A DNA stretch of 64,000 nt from positions 2,242,820 through 2,306,819 of the forward strand of contig NZ_KI912105.1 of the NCBI RefSeq assembly GCF_000517065.1, in the 5' to 3' direction. Of this stretch, positions 23,921-35,000 are shown piece by piece. The number at the start of each line of letters is the position of its first letter. The first letter of the stretch is position 1. The notes beneath the pieces are model-generated. The model had not been told where the DNA came from. It saw nothing but the letters and a program-made list of their open reading frames with translations, and searched no databases. This stretch comes from Alkaliflexus imshenetskii DSM 15055. GTDB lineage: Bacteria; Bacteroidota; Bacteroidia; Bacteroidales; Marinilabiliaceae. Both the position numbers and the translations under genes were made by a program.

Positions 23921-25735
23921 TTAGTAATATACAACGGTTCCAGGAAGGAATTCAGTCCAACCTTGTGTCCAGTCATCAGCACCAAAAGCACCAATAAAAT
24001 CTACTTGTTCAAACATGTTTTTTTCCGGTACATTGTCCCATTTGGCATAATCCAAAAGCATTGAGCCAGCGTTGGGAGTCATTTTGGGGTTTGCAGTCAA
24101 ATCAAAAATGGTTGGGTCGATACCGGCAAGTGTCCAGGATGAAAGTCTTTTGTTATTGTATGCAGGTGTTTCAAACCAGCTCACAATATTGAAGCCTTCT
24201 GTGGCACTTTGCTTGAGCGAGATACCTCTGGGGGCATTCGGGTGTTGCGTATTGTTTCCAAAAGGCAGTCCTTCTACTGTCCCTTCTGCCGCTGCTAAAG
24301 CCGAACCGTATCCATTTCCACCCCATCCTTCAACGCCAGCAATAATGGTGTTGCGAATACGGAGCTCATCCGCTAATGCGTAACCGCTTGTATTTCCGCG
24401 TGAGTCATCAATAAAGATGCCTTCGGGATAGCCGGTCATAAATGAGTTGTAAATTTTAAGTTTGTTGGCACGACGCAGGTGAGCAGCGTGTTGAAACTGA
24501 AGGTTGATAGGCGTTTCACGAGTCTTTTTAGGGCCAATGATGGTTACGTTGGCAAAAGCAGCTGAGGTAAATGGTGTAGATGCTGAGCCTGAACCGTTGT
24601 TATCTACTTCAAATCCGTTAGAACCTGACTGGTCGGCAAGGGCTGCATCACGGATACCGATTGCGAACTGCACATGGCCGCTAAAGCCAAAGTCCACATC
24701 AAAATCGTCATCAAGACCACGGTAGGCTACCAGATACTTAGCGTTTGCGCTTCCGCCAAACCACTCAAAAGCATCGTCCAAACCGTAAGAACACTGAATG
24801 TATTCAAATTTAGTTCCCAAGCCCACGCTACCCATTGTAAGGGAGTTCACCTCTTCATTTGGGTTGATGGGTACACCAGCGTACTCTATACGTACAAAGC
24901 GCATGCTGCCTGAGCTGTGTGCAGCATCGTCAAGGGCTACGCTACCACCGTGGTAAGCACCATAGTTACCTTCCATCTCAATGTTTGCACCTTGGTTATT
25001 CACAGTTTCTCCGCAAATTACTACACCACCCCAGTCACCTGGCAGGCGCTGTCCAATCGGCATTTCAGATGTAAAAATGATGGGATTCTCACGTGTTCCT
25101 TCAGCAACAATTTTAGCACCGCGCTGCACAATTAGTACCGCTTTTGACTCTTTGTCACCAATAATAAGCGTACCTGGCTGAATCGTCAATACGTTGGTTC
25201 CTCTGTTGATGGTATGTGTGCCGTCCTGATTACGTACATCGCGACCAATGCGCACATAACCATGTAGATGGTAAATGGTGTCTGAATACCAGGTTATTTG
25301 ACCAAGGTAGTTTCCTGGCTGCACAACTCTGATCGGTTTTGCAGTTACATTCACCGAAAATACCGGAGAAGTGGCCGAAACACGATCTTTATTGTCCACA
25401 ACCTGGAATGTGAAGTTGATGGCAGCACCTAAAGTTTCAGATATGGTATATTCAAATAAATAGCTGCCTGATTTCTGACCATTTAAAGCCTCTGTTTTGT
25501 AAACCAATCCATTTTTAAGGATCACGAGTTCTTTGGCTCCTTCAGATGCATCAAAGGATACAGTGGTGGAGACAGTATTGGATGTAGCGTTTTGAGCTGT
25601 CTCGTTCGAAATGTTTAGCGATGGTAAAGCACCAAGCTCATCATCATCATCACAGGCTGTAAAAACTAAGCCTGTGCCAACAAGCATCAGTGATGCGAAA
25701 AGGAGTTTTCTCCAAAATTGACTCTTTGTTTTCAT
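23921..25735 (-). CDS. Large secreted parallel beta-helix lipoprotein
   Basis: The ATG at 25735 gives 604 residues with a lipoprotein signal (lipobox VFTAC followed by the acidic run DDDDE typical of surface-exported Bacteroidota lipoproteins). Residues ~25-130 look like an Ig-like domain (VSTTVSFDASEGAKELVILK). After a linker a right-handed beta-helix begins: NVLTIQPGTLIIGDKESKAV, KIVAEGTRENPIIFTSE, LPGDWGGVVICGETVNNQGA, RFVRIEYAGV, EYIQCSYGLDDAFEWFGGSA and YLVAYRGLDDDFDVDFGFSG. This is a recurring Bacteroidota family seen next to TonB-dependent receptors. Here the gene is divergent from a SusC gene. No catalytic residues are recognised; binding to a surface polymer or substrate is a reasonable guess only. 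Confidence 0.72.
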   Translation of the reverse strand: MKTKSQFWRKLLFASLMLVGTGLVFTACDDDDELGALPSLNISNETAQNATSNTVSTTVSFDASEGAKELVILKNGLVYKTEALNGQKSGSYLFEYTISETLGAAINFTFQVVDNKDRVSATSPVFSVNVTAKPIRVVQPGNYLGQITWYSDTIYHLHGYVRIGRDVRNQDGTHTINRGTNVLTIQPGTLIIGDKESKAVLIVQRGAKIVAEGTRENPIIFTSEMPIGQRLPGDWGGVVICGETVNNQGANIEMEGNYGAYHGGSVALDDAAHSSGSMRFVRIEYAGVPINPNEEVNSLTMGSVGLGTKFEYIQCSYGLDDAFEWFGGSANAKYLVAYRGLDDDFDVDFGFSGHVQFAIGIRDAALADQSGSNGFEVDNNGSGSASTPFTSAAFANVTIIGPKKTRETPINLQFQHAAHLRRANKLKIYNSFMTGYPEGIFIDDSRGNTSGYALADELRIRNTIIAGVEGWGGNGYGSALAAAEGTVEGLPFGNNTQHPNAPRGISLKQSATEGFNIVSWFETPAYNNKRLSSWTLAGIDPTIFDLTANPKMTPNAGSMLLDYAKWDNVPEKNMFEQVDFIGAFGADDWTQGWTEFLPGTVVYY

Positions 25736-26640
25736 TTTTTTAAGTTTTGTATTTGTATCAATTCTATGTGTAAGCACTTTTTGGGTTTATAACCATGCGG
25801 CTGTAAGTGGAGGAAAGACCAAAATGTTTGTGTGAAGTAAGCCTTGATTCCACGGAAGCAAAAGTATGGTGTCTGCTTTAACCAGGCGTTAATACCGTGT
25901 GGTCTAATTGTAATCTTTTTGTAAAGCGATTGTTAAGACGTTAAGTTAATGTTTGTTGAATTTGTGAAGTATTCTGTTCTGGTATGAAAAAGTATTCTAT
26001 TCTGTTTTGATATTTTTTTGTTAACCACAGGGGTTTGATAATAAATAAATTAAGTGTGCCGATTGTCCTTTATCTATCCTGTTTGTAGAAAAATTACATG
26101 TTAAATATTTGCTTTGTGACTAAAAATCCCTTAAAATTGTATCGTAATGTTAACGCAGTTGCTTCGGCTCTCTGAGAATTATCATTTTTGATTATGATAA
26201 AATTATTATAAGATTTGACAAGCATATTTCCGAATGCATTGATTATATGATAGTATAAGGCAGTTGTATGGCATGTAACAAAAGAAAGTATTCACATAAT
26301 GGATTTATTGTATTATGTGTTTTTTTTGAAATCGACCTTAATTGTTAATCCAAGTTAAAAATGTAGAATTTGTTTGAATGTTATGAAGTAGGTATCGGAT
26401 TGTTTAGCGAATTATCAAATTTTCCATTTTACGTATGTCATGATGTTTTATTAAAATTTTAGGCTTGATGATAATGAATTTTTCTCTCCCCACGCTTTTG
26501 CGTTCTCTGTCAGTAGCTATTGATGATTATGGATTTATAAAGGTGTGCAGCTTTGTAGGTCATGGTTGTCAGTAGACTGAGTATTTTTTTAAGCAACATC
26601 TTAATGTTTAATTAATTAGAACTAACTCAAACAACAAACT
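25736..26640. other. 905-nt AT-rich divergent intergenic region
   Basis: This is the longest non-coding stretch of the window, between the beta-helix lipoprotein (minus) and the first SusC (plus). It contains a minus-strand -7 match (25859-25866) and a dyad TTATCAT/ATGATAA with 8-nt spacer (26179-26185 and 26194-26200). No exact TAnnTTTG was found close to the SusC start. Long runs of stop codons in every frame argue against a missed gene. It could hide a small RNA or a long SusC leader. Confidence 0.4.
25859..25866 (-). promoter_or_regulatory. Candidate -7 promoter element of the beta-helix lipoprotein gene
   Basis: On the minus strand this reads TACTTTTG, an exact TAnnTTTG match, implying a leader of roughly 115 nt. 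No good -33 element was found. Confidence 0.3.
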
Positions 26641-29600
26641 ATGAAAAGAAGAAATCTGATTTTGATTTTTTGCTTGTTATTTAGCTACATTACGTATGCA
26701 CAGCAACGTGTAACTGGTGTGGTTAACGACACTCAAAACATTCCTATCCCGGGTGTAACAGTCCTGGAAAAAGGAACTACTAATGGTACAATTACCGCCG
26801 CTAATGGTAGTTTCGCCCTTGAAGTGGCCGGTTCCAATTCGGTTCTGGTTTTCTCATTTATTGGTTTGGAAACTCAGGAAATGCTTGTTGGTAGCCAAAC
26901 TAACATCGTAGTTTCTATGCGAGATGCTTTCTCCGATTTGGATGAAGTGGTGGTTGTAGGTTACGGTGTGCAGAAGAAAAGATTAACCACAGGTGCCAAC
27001 ATCAACGTGGGTACTGATGATCTGCTTCGCCAAAATAGTACTGAAGCACTTGATGCTATCCAAAGTCAGGCTGCCGGTGTAAACATTGTTCAGAATTCTG
27101 GTATGCCAGGTGAAGGTTTCAAAGTTAACATTCGTGGGCTTGGTACCATCGGTAATTCAGAACCTCTATATGTAATTGATGGTGTAGCCGGAGGAAATAT
27201 CAATAATCTTAACCCTGCCGATATTCAGTCTATTGATATTTTGAAGGATGCTGCTTCTGCTGCTATTTACGGTTCTCGTGCTGCCAACGGTGTAATTCTT
27301 GTTACAACCAGACAAGGACAACGTGGCGCCATGCGCGTATCTTATGATGGATACTATGGCGTACAACAAATCGAGAATTTGGCTCAGACGCTGGATGCCA
27401 AACAGTTTATGGAGATTTACAACGAAGAGCGTGTGGTATCAGGACGTGCTCCTATAGATTTTGCCGCTGCAATACCTGCTCTTTATCAGCGCATACAAAG
27501 TGGCGCATGGAATGGAACCAACTGGATGGAAGAAGCTTATAATAAAAATGCACCCATTCAGAACCACGCAATTAATCTTGCTGGGGGCTCAGACCAATCA
27601 ACCTTTTCAATGGGTTTCTCTTACTCATCTCAGGAAGGTGTTTTTGGTAAGCCGGTTGAACCACATTACGACCGTTATACTGCACGTATCAATAGCGACC
27701 ATGTGATTTATGAAAACAATGGCCTTGATATCGTTAAGTTTGGCCAAACGTTTAACTATGGGTATACCGAAAGATCTGGTATTGCCATTGGGGGTATGTA
27801 CTGGAACGACATCAGAAACATGCTTGTAGGTAACCCTTTGGTACCTATGTACAATGCCGCCGGAGAATATTATGCCAATGCTGATCTTCAGGCTTCCGGC
27901 TTGGCTGGTCTGTCATCAAGGATTTATAACCCCATAGCTCAAATGCACCTGAACAGAGGTATGAACGAATCCAGAAACTACAATATCAATAGTAGTGCAT
28001 ACCTTGAAATTCAGCCCATTCGTGATTTGGTATTCAGAAGCCAATATGGTTACAGATACAATGGCAACACCTATCGCAGTTATCAGCCTGCCTATAATCT
28101 TGCAGGTGACGTTTCTCTGAGCCCAGGCCGAATCCAACAGTCATCCGGAAATGGACACAACTGGACATTTGAAAACACGCTTAACTATCGCTTCAGATCT
28201 GGTTATAACTCTTTCGACTTCCTTGTGGGACAGTCTCTTGAGAAATGGGGTCTTGGAACGGATATGAGTGCCACCAACGCAAATCCAACCTTTATAGGTT
28301 TTGAGCATGCATTCCTTAACAACACCGATGGTTTGACTACTGGTGTAACCAGTATTTCAGGTGGTCCGCTTAGTAGAGGTCAGCTTGCATCATTCTTCGG
28401 AAGGATGAACTATGACTACAATGAGAAATATCTGTTGGCTTTGGTAATGCGTGCGGACGGTTCCTCAAATTTTGCAAGAGGAAATCGTTGGGGTTACTTC
28501 CCATCAGTTTCTGCTGGTTGGGTGATGACTGAAGAGGCATTTATGCAAGACAACAATGTTGTGGACTTTTTGAAATTAAGAGTTAGCTGGGGACAGAATG
28601 GTAACTCTACAATTGATCCATTCCAGTATCTGGCGCTTATTGGATTTAACCCACAGCACAACTATCGTTTTGGATCAGACAGAAGTGTTATGCAGCTTGG
28701 AGGTTACCCCGCTATTCTGCCTAACCCTGACGTAGCTTGGGAAACTTCTGAGCAGCTTAACATTGGTGTAGATGCTTATTTCCTGAGATCACGCTTCCAG
28801 ATGGCTTTCGACTACTATAAGAAAACAACCAAGGACTGGTTGGTTCGTCAGCCTATGCCAGCACTCTTTGGAGCTGAGGCACCATTTTACAACGGTGGTG
28901 ATGTTGAAAACTCCGGAGTTGAGTTGGCAGTTCGTTGGAACGACCGCGTAGGTGATTTTACGTATGGTGCTCAATTTAACATCGCCAAAAATAAGAACGA
29001 GGTAACAAGACTTGGTAATGCTACCGGATTTATTCAAAGTGAAGCCAATAGAATTTCTCAGGGAACCGATCCTGTTTGGCGTGTTCAAACTGGTTACCCA
29101 GTAGGCTATTTCTATGGTTACAAAACTGCGGGTATTTTCCAGAATCAGCAGCAAATCAATAGCTGGCAGGGAGGTTTTCTGCAAGCAAATCCACAACCTG
29201 GTGACGTGATTTTTGTAGATACCAATGGTGATGGTGAAGTAACTCCGGATGATAAAACCATGATTGGTAACCCACATCCCGATTTCACTATTGGTTTTGG
29301 TCTCAACTTTGCTTACAAAGGGTTTGACTTTGCTATGGCAGGACATGGTGCTTTTGGCCATCAGATTATGCAGTCGTACCGCTCGTTTGGCGACAATGAG
29401 TTCCATAACTATACCACCGATATTTACAAACGTTGGCATGGTGAAGGTACCTCGAACAAGTTACCACGTCTAACAGCCGGTAATACTACCAACAGACTTA
29501 ATATTTCAGAGATTTATGTTGAAGATGGGGATTTTGTTAAAATTTCGAATGTAACCCTTGGTTATGATTTCAAACGGGTTATGCCAAATCTTCCACTCGG

Positions 29601-29769
29601 ACAAGCCAGATTGTACGTGGCAGCTCGTAATTTGGTAACATTTACCAATTACTCGGGAATGGATCCAGAAGTTGGTTATGGTGACGATCAGCCATTCGTT
29701 CGCGGTATCGATTTGGGTTTCTACCCTGCCCCACGCACATACATGGTAGGTGTTAATCTGAAGTTTTAA
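26641..29769 (+). CDS. SusC-like TonB-dependent outer membrane receptor 1
   Basis: This 1042-residue protein has a signal peptide ending SYITYAQ. A carboxypeptidase-regulatory-like domain follows (VTGVVNDTQNIPIPGVTVLE), then the TonB-box region DLDEVVVVGYGVQKKR, the plug domain (SEPLYVIDGVAGGNINNLNP, SIDILKDAASAAIYGSRAAN) and a long beta-barrel ending in the aromatic residue VGVNLKF. It lacks an STN domain, so it does not itself signal to an anti-sigma factor. SusC proteins form the channel closed by the SusD lid and import oligosaccharides with TonB energy. The SusD partner starts 21 nt downstream. The ligand is not readable from sequence; the surrounding genes suggest beta-mannan fragments. 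Confidence 0.93.
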   Translation: MKRRNLILIFCLLFSYITYAQQRVTGVVNDTQNIPIPGVTVLEKGTTNGTITAANGSFALEVAGSNSVLVFSFIGLETQEMLVGSQTNIVVSMRDAFSDLDEVVVVGYGVQKKRLTTGANINVGTDDLLRQNSTEALDAIQSQAAGVNIVQNSGMPGEGFKVNIRGLGTIGNSEPLYVIDGVAGGNINNLNPADIQSIDILKDAASAAIYGSRAANGVILVTTRQGQRGAMRVSYDGYYGVQQIENLAQTLDAKQFMEIYNEERVVSGRAPIDFAAAIPALYQRIQSGAWNGTNWMEEAYNKNAPIQNHAINLAGGSDQSTFSMGFSYSSQEGVFGKPVEPHYDRYTARINSDHVIYENNGLDIVKFGQTFNYGYTERSGIAIGGMYWNDIRNMLVGNPLVPMYNAAGEYYANADLQASGLAGLSSRIYNPIAQMHLNRGMNESRNYNINSSAYLEIQPIRDLVFRSQYGYRYNGNTYRSYQPAYNLAGDVSLSPGRIQQSSGNGHNWTFENTLNYRFRSGYNSFDFLVGQSLEKWGLGTDMSATNANPTFIGFEHAFLNNTDGLTTGVTSISGGPLSRGQLASFFGRMNYDYNEKYLLALVMRADGSSNFARGNRWGYFPSVSAGWVMTEEAFMQDNNVVDFLKLRVSWGQNGNSTIDPFQYLALIGFNPQHNYRFGSDRSVMQLGGYPAILPNPDVAWETSEQLNIGVDAYFLRSRFQMAFDYYKKTTKDWLVRQPMPALFGAEAPFYNGGDVENSGVELAVRWNDRVGDFTYGAQFNIAKNKNEVTRLGNATGFIQSEANRISQGTDPVWRVQTGYPVGYFYGYKTAGIFQNQQQINSWQGGFLQANPQPGDVIFVDTNGDGEVTPDDKTMIGNPHPDFTIGFGLNFAYKGFDFAMAGHGAFGHQIMQSYRSFGDNEFHNYTTDIYKRWHGEGTSNKLPRLTAGNTTNRLNISEIYVEDGDFVKISNVTLGYDFKRVMPNLPLGQARLYVAARNLVTFTNYSGMDPEVGYGDDQPFVRGIDLGFYPAPRTYMVGVNLKF

Positions 29770-29790
29770 AACCTTTAATCTTAGGACATT

Positions 29791-31536
29791 ATGAAAAAAA
29801 TATTATATTTATTAATTGCTGGTTTATTGTTTGTGGGGTGTGAAGATTTTCTTGACTCAGATCCCCTTACCGATAAAACATCAGCCAACTTTCCGCAAAC
29901 GGCTGATGATGCCAAGCAGATGATGGCTGGAATTTATACCATCATGAACAACTTGCAACATCAGGTTGACAGAAGTCCGTTTTTCATCTGGGAAGTGGCC
30001 AGTGATGATAAGCTTGGTGGTGGTGGTATGAATGATATCCAGGCCCAATCGTATGAGACCTTCCAGTTTTCCGATAACGAAATGTTGGCGCACTCATGGT
30101 CGGTGCTCTATCTGGGAATCCACCGTGCCAATTTCGCAATCGAGAACATGGGCTTACTTGCCGACGATGTGGTTAGTCCTGCGTTAAAAAATCAATATGT
30201 CGGTGAAGCGTACTTTTTAAGAGCATGGTACTTCTATCAACTTAATTCAGTGTTCAATGAAGTGCCTTTGAAAATTACCACTGAAGCAGTGAATTTACCT
30301 GCAGCAACTGCCGATGAGATTTACGGACAGATAGCATCTGATTTAAAAAGTGCTATTGAACTGCTTCCCAACGTGCCTTATGCACAGACACAACAAGGTA
30401 GAGTTACCAAGTGGGCTGCACAGGCATTAATGGCCAGAGCCTTCCTTTTCTACACCGGTTTTTATCAGAAAACTGCTATCACTTTACCCGAAGGTGGTAG
30501 TGTTACAAAGCAAAATGTAATCACTTGGCTGGAAGATTGCTATGTGAATAGCGGACACTATCTGGTTGATGATTTTCATGAGCTATGGCCATATACCAAT
30601 GAGCTTACTATTGGCACCTATAAGTACATTCAGGATTATATGGCTGAAACTGGTAAGACTCTCAAGTTTGCCAGCGACAATGGTGCACGTAACCCTGAAA
30701 CCGTTTTTGCATTGCAGTTTTCGAATTTTGCAAACTGGGACATTCGAAGAGGTTATTCCAATACCTACCAGTTGTTCTATGCTTTACGCGGTCTTCAGAA
30801 TATCGAAAACACTTATCCATTTGCAGGTGGTTGGGGACAAGGAAACTCTATTCCCGAATCATTGGTTGACCAGTGGCTTGCCGATGAACCCAACGATGTA
30901 CGCCTTTGGGCTTCTGTAATGGATATTGAAAAAGAGGTTATTCCGTCAGGTTACCAAAGAGGTGCATGGGACTTTGTTCTTGAAAGCAACTACTGGGGTA
31001 AAAAGTATAATGGAATTACCGCTCGTCATCCGGACGGAAACCTTAGACATGATTATGGTGTGATTATGTATGGCACTGCTAATAACAACCAGCTTTCGCA
31101 TACCGATGATTTGGTATTCATTCGTTTTGCTGATGTATTGCTGATGCTGTCTGAGTTAAAAGAAGATGCTTCATACATGAACGAGGTGCGTGCCCGTGCC
31201 GACTTACCTGCTGTGGCCTATTCACTCGAAAACCTACAGAAAGAGCGTCGTTATGAATTGGCGTTTGAAGGTGTAAGATGGAATGACATGCGTCGTTGGG
31301 GTGCTACCTTTACCAAAAATGCATTGGAAGCTCAGGTTGGTGTTAAAGTTTATAACTTTGGCGTAGCAGCAACACATAAAGCTCTGCATCCTAGTGGTTA
31401 CAGTGCCCGTTATGACGCTACCAAAGGTTTCTTCCCAATACCACAAAGTCAAATTGACCTTTCCGAAGGACTCTTGAACCAGGTGCCGGGCTATAGCCAG
31501 GATGGTTTGGGCTTGTATCCGGGATGGAATAATTAA
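29791..31536 (+). CDS. SusD-like (RagB/SusD) glycan-binding lipoprotein 1
   Basis: This 581-residue lipoprotein has lipobox LLFVGC (Cys17) followed by EDFLDSDPLTDKTSANF, the stereotyped SusD start. The TPR-like scaffold is visible: HRANFAIENM, VGEAYFLRAWYFYQLNSVFN, VTKWAAQALMARAFLF, and the conserved C-terminal block EERRYELAFEGVRWNDMRRW (here KERRYELAFEGVRWNDMRRW). It should sit on the cell surface as a lid over the upstream SusC barrel and bind the oligosaccharide. A rho-independent terminator at 31558 separates this pair from the second pair. Confidence 0.93.
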   Translation: MKKILYLLIAGLLFVGCEDFLDSDPLTDKTSANFPQTADDAKQMMAGIYTIMNNLQHQVDRSPFFIWEVASDDKLGGGGMNDIQAQSYETFQFSDNEMLAHSWSVLYLGIHRANFAIENMGLLADDVVSPALKNQYVGEAYFLRAWYFYQLNSVFNEVPLKITTEAVNLPAATADEIYGQIASDLKSAIELLPNVPYAQTQQGRVTKWAAQALMARAFLFYTGFYQKTAITLPEGGSVTKQNVITWLEDCYVNSGHYLVDDFHELWPYTNELTIGTYKYIQDYMAETGKTLKFASDNGARNPETVFALQFSNFANWDIRRGYSNTYQLFYALRGLQNIENTYPFAGGWGQGNSIPESLVDQWLADEPNDVRLWASVMDIEKEVIPSGYQRGAWDFVLESNYWGKKYNGITARHPDGNLRHDYGVIMYGTANNNQLSHTDDLVFIRFADVLLMLSELKEDASYMNEVRARADLPAVAYSLENLQKERRYELAFEGVRWNDMRRWGATFTKNALEAQVGVKVYNFGVAATHKALHPSGYSARYDATKGFFPIPQSQIDLSEGLLNQVPGYSQDGLGLYPGWNN

Positions 31537-31557
31537 TTGTATTATTGCTCTGTATTT

Positions 31558-31591
31558 AAAGGGGTTGCCATTTAATGGCAGCCCCTTTTTA
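31558..31591 (+). terminator. Rho-independent terminator after SusC/D pair 1
   Basis: AAAGGGG-tt-GCCA (31558-31570) pairs with TGGC-a-GCCCCTTT (31576-31588), followed by Ts. It lies 21 nt after the SusD stop. Confidence 0.8.
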
Positions 31592-31864
31592 TGTTTGTTT
31601 ACGGATTAAACAAATGGTGTAAACTCTATTGTTGAAATTTCACCTTAGGTTAAGACTTTTGTATGGGGACTATCTGTTCAGGCAGTTTGTCCCTTTTTCA
31701 TACTATTGGTACTTGCTTTTATGTAAGTAAATAGGTTCTAAGCTATGTGCCAATGCATTCACGTTTATGATGTGCTGATGCGGCTGCTGTTAATTAAGGT
31801 TAAAATGTATATAATAATACAAATTTTAGACAAAATAGTATTAGTCGAATTGGGTAGGGATATA

Positions 31865-31872
31865 TAATTTTG
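31865..31872 (+). promoter_or_regulatory. Candidate -7 promoter element for SusC/D pair 2
   Basis: TAATTTTG is an exact TAnnTTTG match 154 nt before the SusC2 ATG. A short hairpin follows in the predicted leader. No clear -33 element was found. Confidence 0.4.
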
Positions 31873-32026
31873 ACTTGACCTTTTGTAAGTGTTCTTCAAA
31901 CACTTTCTGATTAAGTAAAAAGGTAGGTAAATAACAGGATTTTCCTTAATGGCGAAAACAGTTTTTATATATGCTTTTAGATTAATTACCAAATCTCTCA
32001 CAATTATCAAATTTAAATCAATCCTT

Positions 32027-35000
32027 ATGACAAGAAGTCTGCGTTTATTGTCAGTTTTATTTCTGTTCATCTGCCCATTATTGGCATTTGGCCAGGCTAG
32101 AACCGTTACCGGGAAGGTAACAGACAGAATGAACGAGCCCCTGCCTGGGGTTTCAATTGTGGTCGAAGGTACCACTACGGGAATTGTTACCGATATTGAT
32201 GGAAATTATCGGCTCACAGTTCCGGAAGGCAGTGATGTATTAAATTTTAGTTTCATCGGTTTTGCTGACCAACGCGTAGTTCTTGGTGACAGAACCGTTG
32301 TGAATGTTGTATTGCAGGAGTCCGTACTTGGTCTGGATGAAGTAGTAGTGGTTGGTTACGGAACAATGCGCAAGAGTGATATTTCCGGCGCCAGTGTCTC
32401 TGTGAGTGGCGAACAGCTTGCCGGAACCGTATCTGCCAACCTCGATCAGGCATTGCAGGGTCGTGCTGCTGGTGTAACTGCTATTACCACATCCGGTCAG
32501 CCAGGCGCATCCGTATCTATCCGTATTAGAGGACAGGGAACCCTTAGTTCTACTGCAGCTGAACCTTTGTATGTTATAGATGGTGTGCCGGTTCAGAATG
32601 TAAGTCAGGGTGGACACTCAGTTGGTTTGGGTGACAAACTAGGAAATGGACCTGTAGGTTCGTTTGGTGGTGGTTTGTCTAGTATTAACCCTGCCGATAT
32701 TCTTTCGATGGAGATTCTTAAAGATGCGTCTGCTACCGCAATATATGGTTCAAGAGGAGCCAATGGCGTTGTGCTTATCACAACCAAACGTGGACGTACT
32801 GGTGATGCAAAGTTTAACTACGAGTTTAGCTATGGTATTCAAGAGCAGGCAAAGAAAATTGACATGCTCAACCTGCGTCAGTTTGCAGAGTATTCTAATT
32901 CAATAGCAGCTGAAACTTCAGGTCGTGACCCAAGGATTGAGTTTGCTGATCCATCGCTTCTGGGAACGGGAACCGATTGGCAGGGTGAGATTTTTCGCAC
33001 CGCTCCTATGCAAAGCCATCAGATTAGTGCCTCGGGTGGAACCGAGAAGGTGAGATATTACCTGTCGGGCAGCTACTTTGACCAGAAAGGTATCGTGATT
33101 GGTAGTGGTTACGAGCGTTTTACCGGTCGTGTAAATTTGGATGCTGACCTAAAAAAATGGTGGAAGCTAGGAACCAACATCAACCTTTCACGTTCCGAAG
33201 ATGATTTGGGTTTGAACAACAGTGAAGAGGGTATTATCAACGTGGGTCTGCGCACAGCACCCGATGTTCCAGTATATAACACCGATGGCAGTTGGTCGGG
33301 CGATGAGCGTGAGGGTTCAGGAGGTAGTGTAAACCCCATTGCAAAAGCTTTGGACGAGGATATCCGCCTCAAAAGAACCGGGCTTCAGGCCAGTGTTTAT
33401 AGCGATATTACCTTCTTTAAAGGACTAACACTTCGCTCAGAAGTGGCCACTGATTTGGGATTTGTAAACGCATACACTTTTAAGCCCACCTATAAGCATG
33501 GTAAGATTGAGAACATTAACAACGAATCTCGCTGGCAGTTTAACCAGAATACTTTCTGGGAGTTGAAAAACTTCATTACTTATAACACCTCATTATTGAA
33601 GCATAATGTGACTGTAATGGCGGGGCAGGAGGTTTCGGAATGGCGTTATGAGTATCTGAGTGGTGCCAGCACGGGCTTATCAAGTAACGACATTCATTCT
33701 CCAAGCTTAGGTCAGCCAACGACCCATCGTATTGGTTCCGGATTTGGCAGTGGCGCAATGGCGTCGTTCTTTACCCGTACCTCATACAATTTTAATGACA
33801 GGTATTACGCCACATACACTTTCAGATATGATGGTTCCTCAAACTTTGGACCTGAAAACCGTTGGGCACCCTTCCATGCCACTTCTGTAATGTGGCGTGT
33901 TTCTAACGAAGAGTTTTGGCAGGGATTATCTCCTGTGGTGAACAACTTCCGCATACGTGGTGGATGGGGACAAACAGGTAATGCCAACATCAATTCGTAC
34001 CTATGGGGCGCTTCAATAACCCGTATGCCAACAGGATTGGGAATGGGGTATCGTCAAAGCAATATTGCAAACCCATTTATTCAATGGGAGAAGCAGGAGA
34101 TGTATAACCTAGGCGTTGATTTAGGCTTTTTCCAGAACCGTATCGACCTAATTGTGGACATGTACCTTAAGAAATCTTCGGATATGTTAATGGACATGCA
34201 GTTGCCTTCTTACATGGGTACACGCGGAAATGCATCTGCACGTCTGAATCCTCCTATGGGTAACTTTGGTGAAATAGAAAACCGTGGTATCGAAGTATCT
34301 TTAAATACCCGTCCATTGACCGGACAATTGCAGTGGAACAGCGATTTCACCTTCAGTTTAAATAAGAACAAGCTACTTGCCCTAACTGGAAGTCCAACTG
34401 CCCACATCGAAGGTTACGGACAGTGGAGTGATGTGGTGAGCCTTTCAACCATTGGAGCCTCTCTTTACAATTTCTATGGCTTTGTGGTAGATGGTATCTA
34501 TACCAGTAAAGAAGACATTTTGAACAGTCCAAGAACAGAGGCTTTCCCCAATGATGGCGTTACATTTGAGAGGGATCGTACAGTATGGGTGGGTGACTTG
34601 AAGTTTAAGGACATCTCTGGCCCCGATGGTAAACCGGATGGTGTTATTGATTCGTATGACCGTACAAATCTGGGATCGCCTATTCCTAAGTTCACTTTTG
34701 GTTTTAACAACACATTCCGGTATAAGTCCTGGGAGCTGAATGTCTTTATGAATGGGGCATACGGCAACAAAATCATGAATTATATTGGTCGTAGCCTCAA
34801 TGGCATGAGCTCGTTATGGACTAATCAACTGGCTATTGCCAACGATAGAACCTTGCTTGGTGCAATTGATGCGAGTAAAGTTTATTACGACGCCGATGGC
34901 AATCAGGTTGAAGGTTGGTTCAACGACATAGACAATGTGCGCATTGTGCGAATGGGCAAAGATGGCCTGCCACGCGCAATTGTGGGCGATCCCAACAATA

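Larger units (their letters stand above)
31537..32026 (+). other. 490-nt intergenic region between the two SusC/D pairs
   Basis: No gene is seen. It starts with a terminator (31558-31591). Nearer the second SusC it has a TAATTTTG -7 element (31865-31872), then a 7-bp hairpin AAGTGTT/AACACTT (31887-31893, 31899-31905) that would lie in the mRNA leader. An in-frame extension of SusC from 31949 is not a likely translation start. Confidence 0.5.

Noticed and set aside
28789-29439. A 216-residue minus-strand open frame within SusC 1
   Set aside because: Its whole length is covered by the conserved SusC barrel on the other strand, and the translation shows no family features.
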